From the NCBI GenBank assembly GCA_008694505.1, contig VZDJ01004378.1, forward strand, positions 5,277,294-5,341,293: a stretch of 64,000 nt of DNA, written 5' to 3'. Both the position numbers and the translations under genes were made by a program. The notes beneath the pieces are model-generated. The model was not told where the DNA came from. It saw nothing but the letters and a program-made list of their open reading frames with translations, and did no database searches. Positions 11,550 to 24,657 of the stretch are shown here, one piece after another (positions within the stretch are counted from its first letter, which is position 1; every line of letters starts with the position of its first letter). Origin of the DNA: Cyanoderma ruficeps. Lineage: Eukaryota > Chordata > Aves > Passeriformes > Timaliidae.

Positions 11550-13310
11550 AGTTCTATATGTGTATGTATTGCTTGCTTGGGTATTGTATTTCTTTATTGT
11601 AGAGACAATCTTGTGTTACTGTAACAGCTTACACTTTAGGTATATGCTATGGTGCACCTTTTGCAGGTGTCAAATGGCAAAAATATGTATACATTCTATA
11701 AAATCTATACTGAGTCTGATAATTTTCTAGTGCAGAGAAGTTCCTCATTGTCTGAAGATTGCAAATAAAAAAAAGTAAAAAGAGGAACATATTGAAATCT
11801 ATGTATCTATTTTCTCTTTAAACTACCAGTCTCTCAATAAGAAATAATAAAAAGACTGCTTTTGTGAAGCCTAAAATGCTTTATGCTTTGCTGCTGCAAA
11901 TTTCGTCAGCAAAAGCAGCTCAACTCATCTAAAACTCATTTAGGAGTTGTGCTGACATGAATGAAACCATCAATGGTACAAAAACAATGACAGAAAGAAA
12001 AAGGTTTTTTTTATTTTAAGCTTCATTGAAAATAAAAGACTGAACATTTGTCAAATAGGAATAGTTGGTGATTAATAGAATTTAAAATGTCATGAAAATC
12101 TAAAATAATCATTCAAGTGTTAGTGGATAAATGTAGGCTAAATTTATTGCAACAAGAAATAAAATATAATTTAATTTATTACAGCAAGAGATAAAAAATA
12201 TCCTAAAGATTATATAATGCAGTTGCCCCTAGACTTTTGGCCAAAATTGGTACGATGTGGCCATGATTTATTTTATACTCAGCTTTCAGATCCTATTCCA
12301 TCTGGTGATCTGTGGCATTGAGAACAGAATAAAAATGCAAAGCAGCCAAAGGGCTTTCTGGAGGTCCCACATATATGCACCTGCAGATGATTCCAGGAGA
12401 TCCTGGAAAGATAGTCTTTTGGGCAACAGACACAGATTTCTGTGTTTTCAGGCAGGCTGTCCACAGAGATCAGTAGTTCATTTCTCTGGTGAAGGCTGCT
12501 GCTGGTGTCAAGAGACCTTCACAGGCAAAGGGAAGCTTGTGAGCTGAAAAGCAAGAAAAGGCAGAAGCCACTCTGGTTTTCAAGAGTAATAGTTGTCCTG
12601 GCTTGAACAATAGTTTTATCTTCAATGCAGCCATTCTATAACTATGTCTCTAAATGAATTTCCAAAGTTATACTTTGGAGCAATTTATGTGTGTTTTTAA
12701 TGAAATTAATTTATTGCTTCAGTTGGTGTACGTTTCTGTACATAGTGTATCTATATCTCTATATACATATATATTATTTTTGTATACCTATGGTCTAAAT
12801 ACATATTTACGTTTGTATACGTGGAAGATGCTTTTAGGAAGGTCAGGGTTATGTGTTTCTCCCTGTTTATTTTCCAGGAAGACTTTAGTCCTTAAAAAAA
12901 TATTAAATGAACTTTCAGTTTTGATGCACAAAAAAGGAATACATATAAGTTTTCTTTTTATAGATGATTAGAGCAAAGCAGATAATAACAGGTGAAATCT
13001 GCAAATATTTATTTAAATGAAACATTGCATTATCCATGGCAATATTATAACTCTTTTTGTGCTCATTTTTCAAGAATATTCTAGGAAACTGATTTACTGA
13101 GAAGCTGCTTGAAATATGTATTGTTACTAAACAGTGGATGTACCAATGAAATTCATACTTAGAGTTCTAATATGCACTTATTGAAAATGAACAATAGGCT
13201 ATTAGTTCTAAGTTCTGGTCTGCTCTCCAGAGAATGAAAAACAAAATGTGACTGCTGCTTATATGGTAACTACAATGATTTCCCTAAAATTTCCTGCTGT
13301 TCTTTGCAAC
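11550..13310. other. Noncoding AT-rich stretch
   Basis: No gene seen. A 96-codon open frame at 12257-12547 lies in a slightly GC-richer patch and has no recognisable domain. A TA-rich degenerate repeat lies around 12745-12785. Confidence 0.65.
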
Positions 13311-13317
13311 TATAGTC

Positions 13318-13352
13318 ACACATCATCATCATTATCATCATCAACTACATCA
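13318..13352. repeat. (ATC)n trinucleotide repeat
   Basis: An imperfect run of CAT/ATC units with two interruptions. Confidence 0.85.
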
Positions 13353-13842
13353 TCTTTCTACAAATATTCTGTATATTTGTGGCTTAATGCATAGTCAAAC
13401 TTGTCTTATAACGTGACCAAACATGGGAAGAAATATTTATAGAATGGGAAGTTTATGAAACCAGATTTTTTGTGGCAAGACTTGTATTCACATAGATGAT
13501 AAAATGCATAGAACAAAAGCCTTATTTCTGTTTGTTGCTACATATAAGTAATAAGAGGAAAAAATCAAATTGGTCTTTTATTCCATTCCTTTAGTAACTT
13601 GGTTACTACCGAATTACCTAGTATATTTGCAGAGAGAATGTGGCGAATGTTAATTTAAAAAAAAAAAGAGCTATTATTGTATTGTGAATCTTTAAACTAA
13701 TTTCAGATTTCTGTCCAGGGCTGTAGCTTTTAATATGTATGAGTCTCACACTGTTGATTCTTGCCTTGAGGATGCCTGACCCAGGCCTGTTGGTCTCAGG
13801 TGTGTGCAGCAGAGACCCCCAGGTTCCTTCTGTGCCCTTTAG
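13353..13842. other. Noncoding stretch, GC rising to the right
   Basis: No gene seen. The sequence changes from AT-rich to a GC-richer patch near 13720, which leads into the splice-site matches at 13843 and 14034. Confidence 0.6.
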
Positions 13843-13902
13843 CCTGCATATCAGCCTGGAGGGGTCACAAATCAGCAAACACAAGCGGCCACACACCGAA
13901 GG
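13843..13902 (+). other. Candidate internal exon, noncoding or unknown
   Basis: A good acceptor (a pyrimidine run ending CCCTTTAG) is followed 60 bases later by AAGG|GTAGGT. All three frames are open or almost open to the donor, so frame gives no support. It sits in a GC-richer patch (about 13720-14040), unlike the flanks. A very good acceptor follows at 14033, so the two could belong to one transcript. Confidence 0.2.
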
Positions 13903-14033
13903 GTAGGTCATCATGTAAAGATTTGTGCTCAAAGGGCTTCAGCAGGGAGGCTGGCTACATCAATGCAAGGTGTATTATGGTCTTCTGCTCACCCTGAGTG
14001 ACCTGCTCAAGTGTGCCTTTGTCTGTCTTGCAG

Positions 14034-14115
14034 CTGAAAGGAAGATGCTTTTTCACAACTGTTCAAAATGGATGAAAGGAAGCTATATTCAGCAAATAAA
14101 TTATTAACTCTGAAT
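14034..14115 (+). other. Candidate terminal exon with poly(A) signal
   Basis: The acceptor GTCTGTCTTGCAG at 14021-14033 is among the best in the window. An AATAAA at 14095-14100 follows, the layout of a short last exon. One frame stays open for 23 codons and stops inside the signal. I take this as a possible long noncoding RNA end, joined to the segment at 13843-13902. The transcript end is estimated. Confidence 0.22.
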
Positions 14116-16634
14116 GATTCCCTCAGCTCTATGGCACAGTCATTGCTGCCCCAGTTTTCTGTCGTGCATATGAAGCATAAAATATCTTACCTATACTCAA
14201 AGCCTTTTCTTATAAAAAATTGGTGAGATTGTTGGAGTCAGAATTAAGTGAGATGAGGTAACATCTTTTGGCAAAGAATATATAATTTCACAATCCTGTG
14301 TTTTCAAGATCTTGTTCTGTTCTTGTATTGAAAAGGAGAGATGCCAATGAGATAAAGGCCGGGAAGAATGGCCCTGCAATTTTTCTGACATGACAAGATC
14401 TACTTAGATGCATCCATCAGCAGCAAAATCTTTACATTTGGAACATACTTGGTACAGTGCTCTCAAGATACACTTTTAGCCCTTTTAGCTCCTTCCTTAT
14501 AGGAATTTGATACAACTCAGCAGTGTGACTTTTCACAGATGTCAAAGGGCTGAACAGAAATCTGTAAGTCATCTTCATCAGCCAATGCAAAGATTTTACT
14601 CGCTGTTAATGCTGAGCCTTACATACATGTGAGTACTTCTAGTGAACTAAGAGGAGTTATGCAAAGTAGCCCAGATGTTTTCAGGATAAATTAAACTTCC
14701 TAGTATCTTGACTCATGAGTTTTCTCAGATCATTCATAGTAGAAAATTGAAGAAAATTGTCTGGGCAAAAAGTACTTACTTTCTTATTATATAGCTGTTC
14801 AACAATAGAGCTCATTATCTCTGTCTTCCAAATAATGGGAAATGAGTGGGAAATGAAACAAGAAAGGAATATGGTCTTCTGAAAATAGGACAGTAAAGCA
14901 GGGTCAGAAGTTAGATTTGACTCAGGATCTTCTGAGTCCCAAATCAGTTTGCAGACTGACTGCTTGTATATATGCATCTGTACAGATATAGCTACATCTA
15001 TATATAACCCTTTTTATAAGTAAACCAGGTGTTTTTTCTAAATGAACATTAAGATATCTGAGGAACTATGTAGGTTCAGTAATATCCTATTACTGAGAAC
15101 ATTATTTACACTGCTTGTTAGAGATAAGAAGGACGGAGACCAGAAAATAAAGTAGATGTATGAAATATTTTGGAGGAAAAGCTGTTTGATTATGTAGACA
15201 CCTAAACACATGTATCTGGATAAATTAATTTCATATTGAAGTTTTTCAGTGTAGCGTAGGAAAACCTCACTTTATTAACAAAAACTGTTGGCTGAAAATG
15301 TAGTGAAAATGTCAGTCTCGGTGTTGTTAGAAATCCGTCCTCTATATAAATTTATGCAGTTATGTAAGATGTTTTGACTGGATGTTTTTGTGTGTGAGAC
15401 TTTTTATTCAGTAATTCCTAGAGAAAAAGGACATTTTATTTTGGGAATTTCTTTCATTTTTCTATGAACATGAAATCTTAGTCCAGAACTGTAATAATTT
15501 CAGTTAGCTTCTAATGACTATTTCTCTTTTCTATAAATTTAAATAGTATCATAAATATTTAATGTAAATTTATAAATCAGTTTAATGGAAATATAACCTT
15601 GCAATTTACATTTTTAGTAGAGGTTTTGAAAGTCTGCAAGATGCTTATGGTTAAATGTAATTATGGTTCTGTTTGCCCAGGGAAGTAAAAATGGGATGAT
15701 CCACCTGAAAGGTCATCTTAATTCATCTGGTCAGTGGTTTTTCTGTGCAGAGACACATATTATACTACTGATATTAGTCCTGAGAGAAACAGTCATCTGT
15801 CTGAGGGTCTTGGCTCCAAATGCTTCCTGAGGAATTCAGAAGGCGAGGGAAACGGTTCCAAATCTTCCTTCCACATACTGGCTTCTTCCACTTCCTTTGC
15901 AGAGCAGATGGAGGAACAAGTTACATCACGTGCTGAGTGATTCTGTTCCCTCGGTGCAGTCTGTGCAAGTCTGATCAGATGCCTTTCTTCTGGAGGCCAG
16001 GAGACAGAAGACTGTAGAGAAGCAGAAATTTCTCCTCGAATAAAACTTTCTCAGTGAATCAATATGGAGAAAACCAATTTTAAAAAGATGCCATAGATAT
16101 GGAGGCTAGTAAAAGTCGGTACATACCCAAATTAAGCTTTCATATTGAGCCCCTTAAGTCCTTCCTACTGGCTCATATGGTCGCCCCACTGCCAGGTTGG
16201 AAGGTCATTCCACATAAATGCTCTTCATTAAACGAGGTGCAAAGCAGGTTTAAACTTGGCCCATAGCAAATACATTATTCAGTTCTTAGGAAAAAGTACC
16301 TCTGCATAGCCAAGCCTCACTATACTTTTTTAAGATCCTTTTTAAAGCTTTTTATGTATTCATTCTTCTGCTATTATCCTATTTCTCTGTATCTGGATTT
16401 TGCTGATATTTTTTTTTTTAATGTCATTTTAAGCAAGCCAGGAGCAGAACAAGAAGAAAATTCACTCAAGGCTCAGGCTTGAACTCATTTTGCAGTTAGG
16501 GATTTATAGCAAGTGTTTAGAATTTATCCAGCTTGACACATGTAAATGTCTTTAGCCCTGTTTCGTCTTTTTAGTGTGACAAACGGAAGTTCTCCCCCAA
16601 AATAAAAACTGAGGTATTTGAAATTGCTGTTGTG

Positions 16635-16657
16635 TTCCCAGAGCAGAGCTCTGGGAA
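16635..16657. repeat. Inverted repeat, 9-bp arms
   Basis: TTCCCAGAG and its exact reverse complement are separated by five bases. It is most simply a chance hairpin. No T-run follows, and no nearby transcript is evident. Confidence 0.8.
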
Positions 16658-17094
16658 TGACTTCTTGGCCAGCAAAATTCTCTTTGTTTCTCTTCTTTGT
16701 GAGTTTAATATTCTTTATAAGTGAAGGGCCTAAATGAGCTTAGTTTCCTCAGCTGGTTCCCAGTCAGTCAATGCTTTCCTGAGGTGTTTCTGTATCCTTT
16801 CTGCAAAATAAATTCCCAAAATGGTTCACTGGAAATATGTGCCAGGATCTGAAGGTTACCAAAGACCTCTTCACAAGCTGTGGAATAGATACTACCTGAA
16901 GGTTTAGATAAAGGTTCTGAAATAAGAGTACAGTTGCATAATCTGTAGGAGACTATGTAAATTTCTTTATTTGTAAAAAAAAAATAATTATTATTTGTGT
17001 ACCAATTCTATTCCTGGATAGTCCAGGCTAAGCTGATCTTACAGGATTCAAACTGAGGTCAATAAGTGAGACTGAATTTTGTATCAGTTTGAAT

Positions 17095-17110
17095 ATGTGA
17101 ATATTCACAT
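17095..17110. repeat. Perfect 16-bp palindrome
   Basis: ATGTGAATATTCACAT reads the same on both strands. It has two inverted TGTGAA half-sites that could bind a dimeric regulator, but this is motif-level only. Confidence 0.8.
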
Positions 17111-20100
17111 GGTATGTGACTTTGCAGGAATTTTTTTGGTAGTGGTTTAGTATGGTTGAGCTAAGTCCTTTGACTAACAATGGAGGGGGTAATGCATAGT
17201 CAGCAAATGCAAGTTCAACCGTGATCTGACTAACTAGTCAAGAAAATGTGTGAATGAATGTTTGATGAAACAGAGTAATCACCACCACTGCCTGTTGTCA
17301 AGCAAGCAGATCTGTAGCAACTGCTGCAAATGGAGCAGTTTCTTGGAGATGTAGCTCTGTTATCTGTGCTTAGAGAATGTGTGCAAATGTCAGCATTCTC
17401 TCTCCCAAATAGGTCTGAGTGAAAATCAGTTTTCCTACCACAAAATGTAGTTACAATTTATTGGGAAATGAAGCTGTAATATAAAAATATGATCTTGCAT
17501 CAATTTGTAAAGGAAATTTTTAGATATTTGTAAGCTTCATCCTCCTTCCTTGTTCTGGCCATATTATATACCCATGTCCAAGTCATTCTTTACATGAGCA
17601 AGAACCTGGTCCTCCTTTATGACTCAAGGCAGAAATTTGAATCTGATTGTTTTGACAACAGGAGGCTTCTGCAGTTGTTAATTGCAAAATCAGCTCATCA
17701 AATAGATGGTCTTTCAAAACATCCTGTTCCCTGAGCACAATTACCAGAAATGTCTGAAGTCAGTCTCCAGCCATCCTGGCCAAATGAGTTACCCAAAATG
17801 CGATGCTCAAACAGAAAGACTTGTGAAGTCATGATAATTAAGCTCTTGGAGTGCCACCTTCTCTTAGAGATCCCACATGAAGCCCAATTGAAATGAGCTA
17901 CTTTTAAAAGTGCAAAACTACTGAGCTTCACTTATTTTCTTTTCAACATTCATGGATTCTTCTATTACACTTTGTTTTACAGAGCTCCACAGAGAATTTG
18001 ATAATTACCTATACATGAGAAAACACTCCCCCTTCTTAGGCTAGATTCCCTTGTCCTGAGAGTCAGTTTGGAAGTTATTTTTCCTTTCAAAGTCATCTTT
18101 GACTGAGGTATCAATCTGCTCTTGGAATGATTCAGGTTTACAGAAAAAACAACAGACTGCAATTGAAAGTTTACAGACAAGGCAATTCACATTTTGGGGA
18201 AGGAAAAATAAGAAACAATAGGAAAGCAGCAGCTATAGGCTATGTAATAGCTATAGAGCAGCAATAGTCAATGCATAAAAAGCTCTGAATGCACCAGTTT
18301 TCTAAAATGTTTATAATGTCAGACAGTTTTATTATATTAGTTATGCAATAAAGTAATTTTGAAGTCATGTATTTCCTGGAAGCTAGTGAATAGACACTGG
18401 ATCTGACACCCCATGAAAGGGCTTGTCATTTTACCTCTCCTGTCATTAGCAGCTCAAAAGAGATTACAACTCTGTTTTATATCACAGATGTTTAAAAATA
18501 CAGAGGGAAGTAATTACTTTTAAATATTTTTCCTTTCTACCAATTTAAAATTGTGTTATTTTTTCAAATTTCTGGCCTACAACATTGGGGTTTTTTTCTT
18601 GTTATATTACTTTGTGAAAGAAGCAGACATCACGATCCTGTGAGTGAAATTCTGAACCAGTTTCCCCAAAATTTTAATAGCATCTGATAACTGCATTTAG
18701 TCGTCCTCCAAAGGAACAAATGGATGAAGTGCTTTGTTGTTGTAGCATGTCTCCACTTCTCTCTGCCTTTAAAACTCTAATACCTTTTTTAATTTAGGGA
18801 CAAAGACCAACAAACCAAGCATAGTTCAGAAGATATTTTTCCAGAAACATGAAATCTCTCATAACTATTTAAACCTGATTAAACTTCTACGGAGATTGTT
18901 TTATACTGTGAAGCAGGATCCCACAGCCCTTTTACATGAAAATCATCATAATACTCCTGACTTCATTCAAAACCAGTATAACTCTGTTCACGTCTGTTAA
19001 ATGAGTGTCTGACCCAAGGCTTTCCACAGAGAACTGATGGCCTTCCTGTGGATATCCCAGTTTTGAAAGAGTTTGGAGTGTTTTCTGATAAAACTAGTGA
19101 TTTTCCCAACACATTTTCTAGTAGCATCTGTATTAGTAAGTAAGTAAAATTATCCAAGAACCAATCTGTGGTGGCAAGCACATAGTTTTCTCCCTGCTCT
19201 CAGAGTCTTCATGCATCCAACCTGTTGGGAATAGTTCCTTGCCTAGACTTTTCCATGAATGCTGCTTGGGCACTGTATAGGACAGTCCTGGTTGGCCCAG
19301 GTCAAAGCTCTTTTAGGGAGTATGTTAAGAATTCAAGAGTATGATTGACTATATACAAGAACTTATGTCTGTGACCTGTTTAGAAGTTGCTTTTAAATCT
19401 GGTGCCTTTCATTGCTATGTAGGAATTCAATTTAATTGGGAAAGTGATTTTTTTTCTCCTTAAAATTGATACTTGAGCAAACTGTGTCTTGTTGATTTCA
19501 GAACTGTAACACAAGTTTGGTGTCTCTTGCACTGAACTGCTTTGTATGTTGAGCTAGTTTTATTAAGTTACTGACTATGAAAATAAGTTCTATATTGTCT
19601 TCTAATACATATTTTCCTGGAAAATCAAGATGATCCTACATGCACTATGCAAACTGAATTTATAAATCTTCTTAAAGTCTTTGTTGCTTGCTATGTATCC
19701 CCACAATTATGGTAAAAGTGCAGCTTTTGGTGCAATAATTATAGGCAAAGTTCTGTGCGAACGTGGTTAGCCTTGAGCAGTACATTGAAAACCAGTGTGA
19801 GAAATCAAATCAATAAAAATTAGTATGTTTTGCAAATATTAGATTCTATATTCCCTTTCTATAGGGCCTGAATATCTGCAGTTACTATAAACACTGCAGT
19901 TTTTGTATAAGTAGAAACAATCGGCCACAACAAATATATGTATTTCAATCCAGAAAGCAAACAAATGAAAGAACATTGTCAGGTTATGCTGTATGGTAGT
20001 TGTTCCTCTTTTCAGATATTTCACATTCTGTAGAAGAGCCTGCATTTACCTTCTTAGGGCAGACTACTAAACAAGTTGCTAGATTCTGTCTTTCTGAAAC

Positions 20101-20831
20101 AATTGCTTTTAGTACATGATGCTGTAATAAAATATGCTGTCCTTCCACAGTCATGCCATCAACTGCATATAGGCAACAGCAGTCCAACCTATGCAATATC
20201 AGGTCTGTCTAAAGAAATTTATTTCCTTTGATTCAAAAATTTATGAAAAAATGAGTTCTTCCTTTTAGCTTTATACTTTTGTTTTTCTTTAGCTGAATAC
20301 ATCTAAGTTGCTGGCAGTTTCACTATTAGCTGGCTAATACTGAGATTGTTAACTTTCATTAAGTCAGTATAGAGCTTGATTCTCACTGTTCTTTCAACTT
20401 CCATTAGAAACTATTTAATTGAAGCTCTTCATACAATGTCTGTTAACCCTGACTGAGATGTGCACAGTTTTTTAAAGAAAATTGCACTTGTTCTATTTGG
20501 GCCATTTACATCTGTAGCAGAAGGTCACCTACCAGTTATGAATGAAATTGTGACACCTTAGGGCTTTTGGTATTTTATTTACTTATTTGTTTACTTTCTT
20601 ACTTATTAATGTAGAAAAATCCAGTCAGTATGCCCAGTCAGGACTCTTCTAAGTTCTCTGCCAGACTAGTCTCAATTTTGGACCCTGAGCACATAACCAC
20701 CCTATAAGTTAATGTTGCCGTAATGTTTCCTGAGGTGCTGAAAGTGTTCGATTTCTGCAGTAAAATTTCCAAAAGCAATCAATTTTTGATAGTGGGAAGT
20801 AGATCAATGTTTCTCTTATACTGGTACTCAC

Positions 20832-20901
20832 CAGGAGCCATAATCTAGGGACCTCTTTTAGCTTTTCTGCACAGTCTGACCCAACAATTATTTACTGCAT
20901 G
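20832..20901 (-). other. Candidate noncoding exon
   Basis: On the minus strand an excellent acceptor (CATTCTCTTCTCAG) is followed 70 bases later by GCTCCTG|GTGAGTACC, an excellent donor. All three frames contain stops, so if transcribed it is noncoding or untranslated. Pairs like this are expected a few times by chance in 64 kb. Confidence 0.2.
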
Positions 20902-22140
20902 CTGAGAAGAGAATGTTCTGCATAGAGCATAGCCAAAAAGGGCTGATTAGAGCACTTGCTATGGATGCAAATAAGTCCAGCTCTTTTTCATCCTTCCCCT
21001 CACCTTAATAGCATTTGAATGCATCTTTTCCAAAAGTGATTTAACTATGAGAGTCTCTTTGGGTCTGCCTCCCAAATTTCTTGTCTTAACAAACCTTTTA
21101 TCTGAGACAGGAATACTTTCTTCATCCATCTAAGCTCTAAAACCTTGAGTCAATCCGTTTTCTGACTATGTTTTAGGAATACATTCAAGAAGAAGCATTT
21201 TCCACATGGTCAGGAGGCATACATCTCTATACTACTTTCTTTTGGGTGGGTAGAAATCACAGCTCAGATTTATCTTACCAATGAGGGATTTGAATGCATC
21301 TCAGATGAAAAGGAGCTATTGGATTACTCAGCTATTGGATAGAGGGAAGGGGAATGCAATTCTGCAGAGGACCTCTGAGGAATGGCTGGCTTAGATGTGT
21401 TTTTAGCATTATGTCATTGCTAGAATGTGAATCTTGCAAGGCAGTTTTCTTTAGTCCTTATTAATGCAGTAAAAGTGGAGTGATCACCTGTGAAAAACCA
21501 TGAATGAAAGGAGCAGCCTGATAGTTGATAGTTGCTGTGTGAGAGTATTGCTCTAAAAGCATGAAGAGGTGTATCTGTTGGTAATGTAGATGAAGGGTCC
21601 ATTTAACACAGTCAATACAGGCAGGGATAACACTTCTCCCAGTTATTCTCTTGTGAACTCCTCAGCATCCCTGTTTTACAACCATGGGAAGATTACTTTG
21701 TGGTTTTATTTTGTGAGCATTATACGGGTATCATTTTCCCAAATAAGTGGTTATTTTAACAGATGTTTGAATATCACAAATTCATTAACACTAAAATAAT
21801 ACAGATATTATTATACTTCTGTTAGCTCTTCCTATATTTTTGATTACGTACATACTTCCTAAGTTACCTACTCCTTGACTACTCATATGGTAAGTATAGT
21901 CTTTGGAAATCTTAAGTTACACTCAATAATCCATTACAGTCTCCACACATTAGACTGCATTGGAAAAAAAGTCAATAATGTAATTATGAGACCTATTTAA
22001 CTTTTGAAAACATTTCCTCATTGGAGCAGTATATTTTAAACTTGGTTAGGGCTGTTACAAGAGGGATTATTCCATAGCCTGCTGTCAGTTTTTGTGTTGA
22101 GACTACTTTGATATCCAATGCCTGAATTACTGTTTCATTA

Positions 22141-22176
22141 CCTGTAGAAAGCTGTAGAAAGTAGCTGTAGAAAATA
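22141..22176. repeat. Short tandem repeat, CTGTAGAAA unit
   Basis: Three copies of CTGTAGAAA within 36 bases, the last separated by a TAG insertion. It was probably produced by replication slippage. Confidence 0.8.
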
Positions 22177-23177
22177 TGGTTTTGCCCAAGCACAAGTATT
22201 TTTCTGTACATATAAAATAGGAAAAGTTTTTCTGTTGCTACAGACATTGTGTTTTGATGGCACAGTGCAGCCTGCACATGGATGCAGGAGCTGTGCAACC
22301 ACATGTTAGCCCTGGTCCCAGGAGACATGACTTGGACAAGAGAGAGTGAAGGCTGTAGTTTTCACAGCACTTATTAAATCTACTCCCACTCCACTAAGTG
22401 ATATCTAATTTCATATTATCAACCCCTTTGATTTTTTTAATTTCCCAGATGCAGATAACAGAGTGCACCTTGAGTTGCTGATTAAGTCTTTTTCGTACTC
22501 AGCTTAAGCAGTGCTCATCCTCAGGTGAATTGTTTAAACAGCCTCTGCCAAATCATATTTTACTATGAAGGTGAATCAGGCTTCTTCAATATGTCTAAAA
22601 CTTAATGACATACCATCAGTCCTTGTTTCTTAATGAAATTATCTGTAAAAATAGCTACTTATATTTGGAATTAAATATAAATGTCCAGTATAGTTTCTCT
22701 GGGCCCCTATAGTATTTTACTTGACCTTCACCGCTGTCTTACTTTGCATAAGTATTGTCTTGAATTGATTTCAGAGTGTTTTTTCCTTTACTTTTTTTTC
22801 CCTGGTAATACTTCAGTTGTTTCCTCGTGTTAATTTTAAATGCAAGATATAGTCTGTTCAGTTAAACACTAATTACCACAGTATGTTTTCCCAGCATATT
22901 TTGTCTCTTGGTCTGTGAAATCTTCATGCAATGTACGCTGATGACAGCAGTGTTATCTCCAGATACTCTGGACAGCTTCTATGTTATTAGGAAAGTACCT
23001 ATTACATGATACTTCCATTAGTCCTGCTCTATGCCATTCATAGTTTCCAGCTGCTGCTTGTTATTGTGCTCTTTGCTCTCCAGCTCTACTGTTCTCTCTT
23101 GTGAAGAGATAGTGTTCTCCCTGTCCCTACCTGAGCACTATTTTTGTATTATGAGAATGCTCATGTTGCTATTTCAG

Positions 23178-23240
23178 CTCTGTTTGGCTCATCTTCCATG
23201 TATTGAGGCCACCTGATACAGGACTTCTGCTTTGGGAATG
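23178..23240 (+). other. Candidate 63-base exon
   Basis: The acceptor GTTGCTATTTCAG ends at 23177 and the donor GGGAATG|GTAAGTAAC follows at 23240. One of the three frames is open throughout (20 codons, beginning Ser-Val-Trp-Leu-Ile). I recognise no domain. The length is a multiple of three. Chance is a serious alternative. Confidence 0.22.
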
Positions 23241-24512
23241 GTAAGTAACATTGCTGCTCTTGAATCTGAGTGACAGTGTCTCTTCCCAGAAGTGGGCTCC
23301 TTTTATATGTGGCTCCTTTTATATATGTAACTATTTTTTCTCTTACTAGTTCTCTTTTGAAGTCTACATATCTGCAGCATTCAGCAAACCTATCAAGTGC
23401 TGTCATGAAATCTTCATTATTTGCCTTTTATTTCAAGCATTTTATTGTAGCAAGTGATCCTGATACTCCTGCTTGGAGGAAGTCACAAAGGATAATGGAC
23501 TACGCCAGTTTTAGAGGCATGCTTTCCTGTCACTGTAAACTTAGAGAAAATAGCTAGGAAGAAACCAGTTCAGTTGCATTTTAAGAATAGTTTGATATCT
23601 GTTTCGTAGTCAAATTAGAAGATCTCAGTCAGCAGCTTGTTCTTCTGTCACTTGTTCTTCTTCAATTGGTTTCCTTAACTCCATAATAAAAATCTGTCAT
23701 TTAGAAAGTTTGTCTAAGTTATTATATTTTCTTAATGAGTCTAATAACATAGACTATAATATAAAGCTAAGACAAGAAATTGTGGTATTTATTGTACAAA
23801 ACTATTTTTTCTGACTGAAATATATTAAAATCTGTGAGGAAAGCTAACTTGTTTTAACACCAGAACACATGAGTACAGCATGTTGTATAGCCCTGATGGT
23901 ATGTAATTATATTATCTGTTTTAGATCTGGATGACTGGTATTTGCCATTTAATCAGCCTCAGAGGTTAACCAGCTTATACTGGCATAGAAAGTTGTATCT
24001 GGAGGAAAATTGCTTTCCTATGAAATGACAAACCTGATTAACATATAATATTTCAGTTTCTGAAAACAGCTATGCTATCTAGTTAACTATTTTAGCCATA
24101 TCAAAAAAGGCAGTGATACATATTGAAGATTAATTATATAATTGAAATAAATTTGTAAGGAAAACTGACTTTTAGTATAAAATTCATTTTTAAGAAAAAA
24201 TTATCGATGCTACGTCTGATTTTTTAATGAAAAAAAATTTTAAAATATTTTGGTGAATGGTATCTATCAAAGCAATTTTTTGAAAAAATTGTTTATAACA
24301 AATACTTTTTTTCACAAAGAATTCTTCTTCTAAGTTTGTTTCCTCCTTTTGAATTAAAAACTAGAACCAATGCATAATAAGATTTTTATGAAATTACTTT
24401 TCCCAGAATCATATATTTTAACAAACCTAACACTCAAAAATTTGAATAAATATCATCTTTTGTAAGAAACACCAGTCCAACCTACTCTCTGAACTCAGTG
24501 AAAGTATATGAC

Positions 24513-24640
24513 TCATAAAGTCATATAATAATTTAAGATGGAAGTTCTTTATGAAGGTCATCTAGTTTAAATCCTACTCAAAGAGGAAATTACTTCAAAG
24601 TTTTTTTACAGGATTCACATTTTCCTGGAAGACTCCACAC
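24513..24640 (-). mobile_element. CR1 LINE fragment, 3' end
   Basis: The plus strand begins with a degraded form of the CR1 terminal octamer (TCATAAAGTCATATAAT). It continues with the CR1 3' untranslated segment: GGAAG, then AGGTCATCTAG, then a match ending GACTCCACA. The element therefore lies on the minus strand, is 5'-truncated and is heavily diverged, so it is old. CR1 copies are usually 5'-truncated because reverse transcription starts at the 3' end (established knowledge). Confidence 0.7.
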
Positions 24641-24657
24641 AGGTGTAGACACCTGTG
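24638..24657. repeat. Hairpin with inverted CAGGTG sites
   Basis: CACAGGTGT and ACACCTGTG flank a two-base loop, a perfect 9-bp stem. It overlaps the 5' end of the CR1 fragment. Each arm holds a CAGGTG E-box, a possible bHLH or zinc-finger repressor site by motif only. Confidence 0.75.

Larger units (their letters stand above)
14116..24512. other. Noncoding AT-rich stretch
   Basis: No gene seen. Perfect inverted repeats lie at 16635-16657 and 17095-17110. A GCTGTAGAAA-type triplicate lies at 22141-22176. A near-repeat of a GGCTCCTTTTATAT unit lies at about 23296-23330. Two segments with good splice-site matches are listed separately (20832-20901 on minus, 23178-23240 on plus). Confidence 0.65.

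Noticed and set aside
14192..14391. Minus-strand segment ending at a good donor (TATAG|GTAAGAT)
   Set aside because: The open frame stops a few bases before the donor and the acceptor is weak, so I count it as a chance pair.
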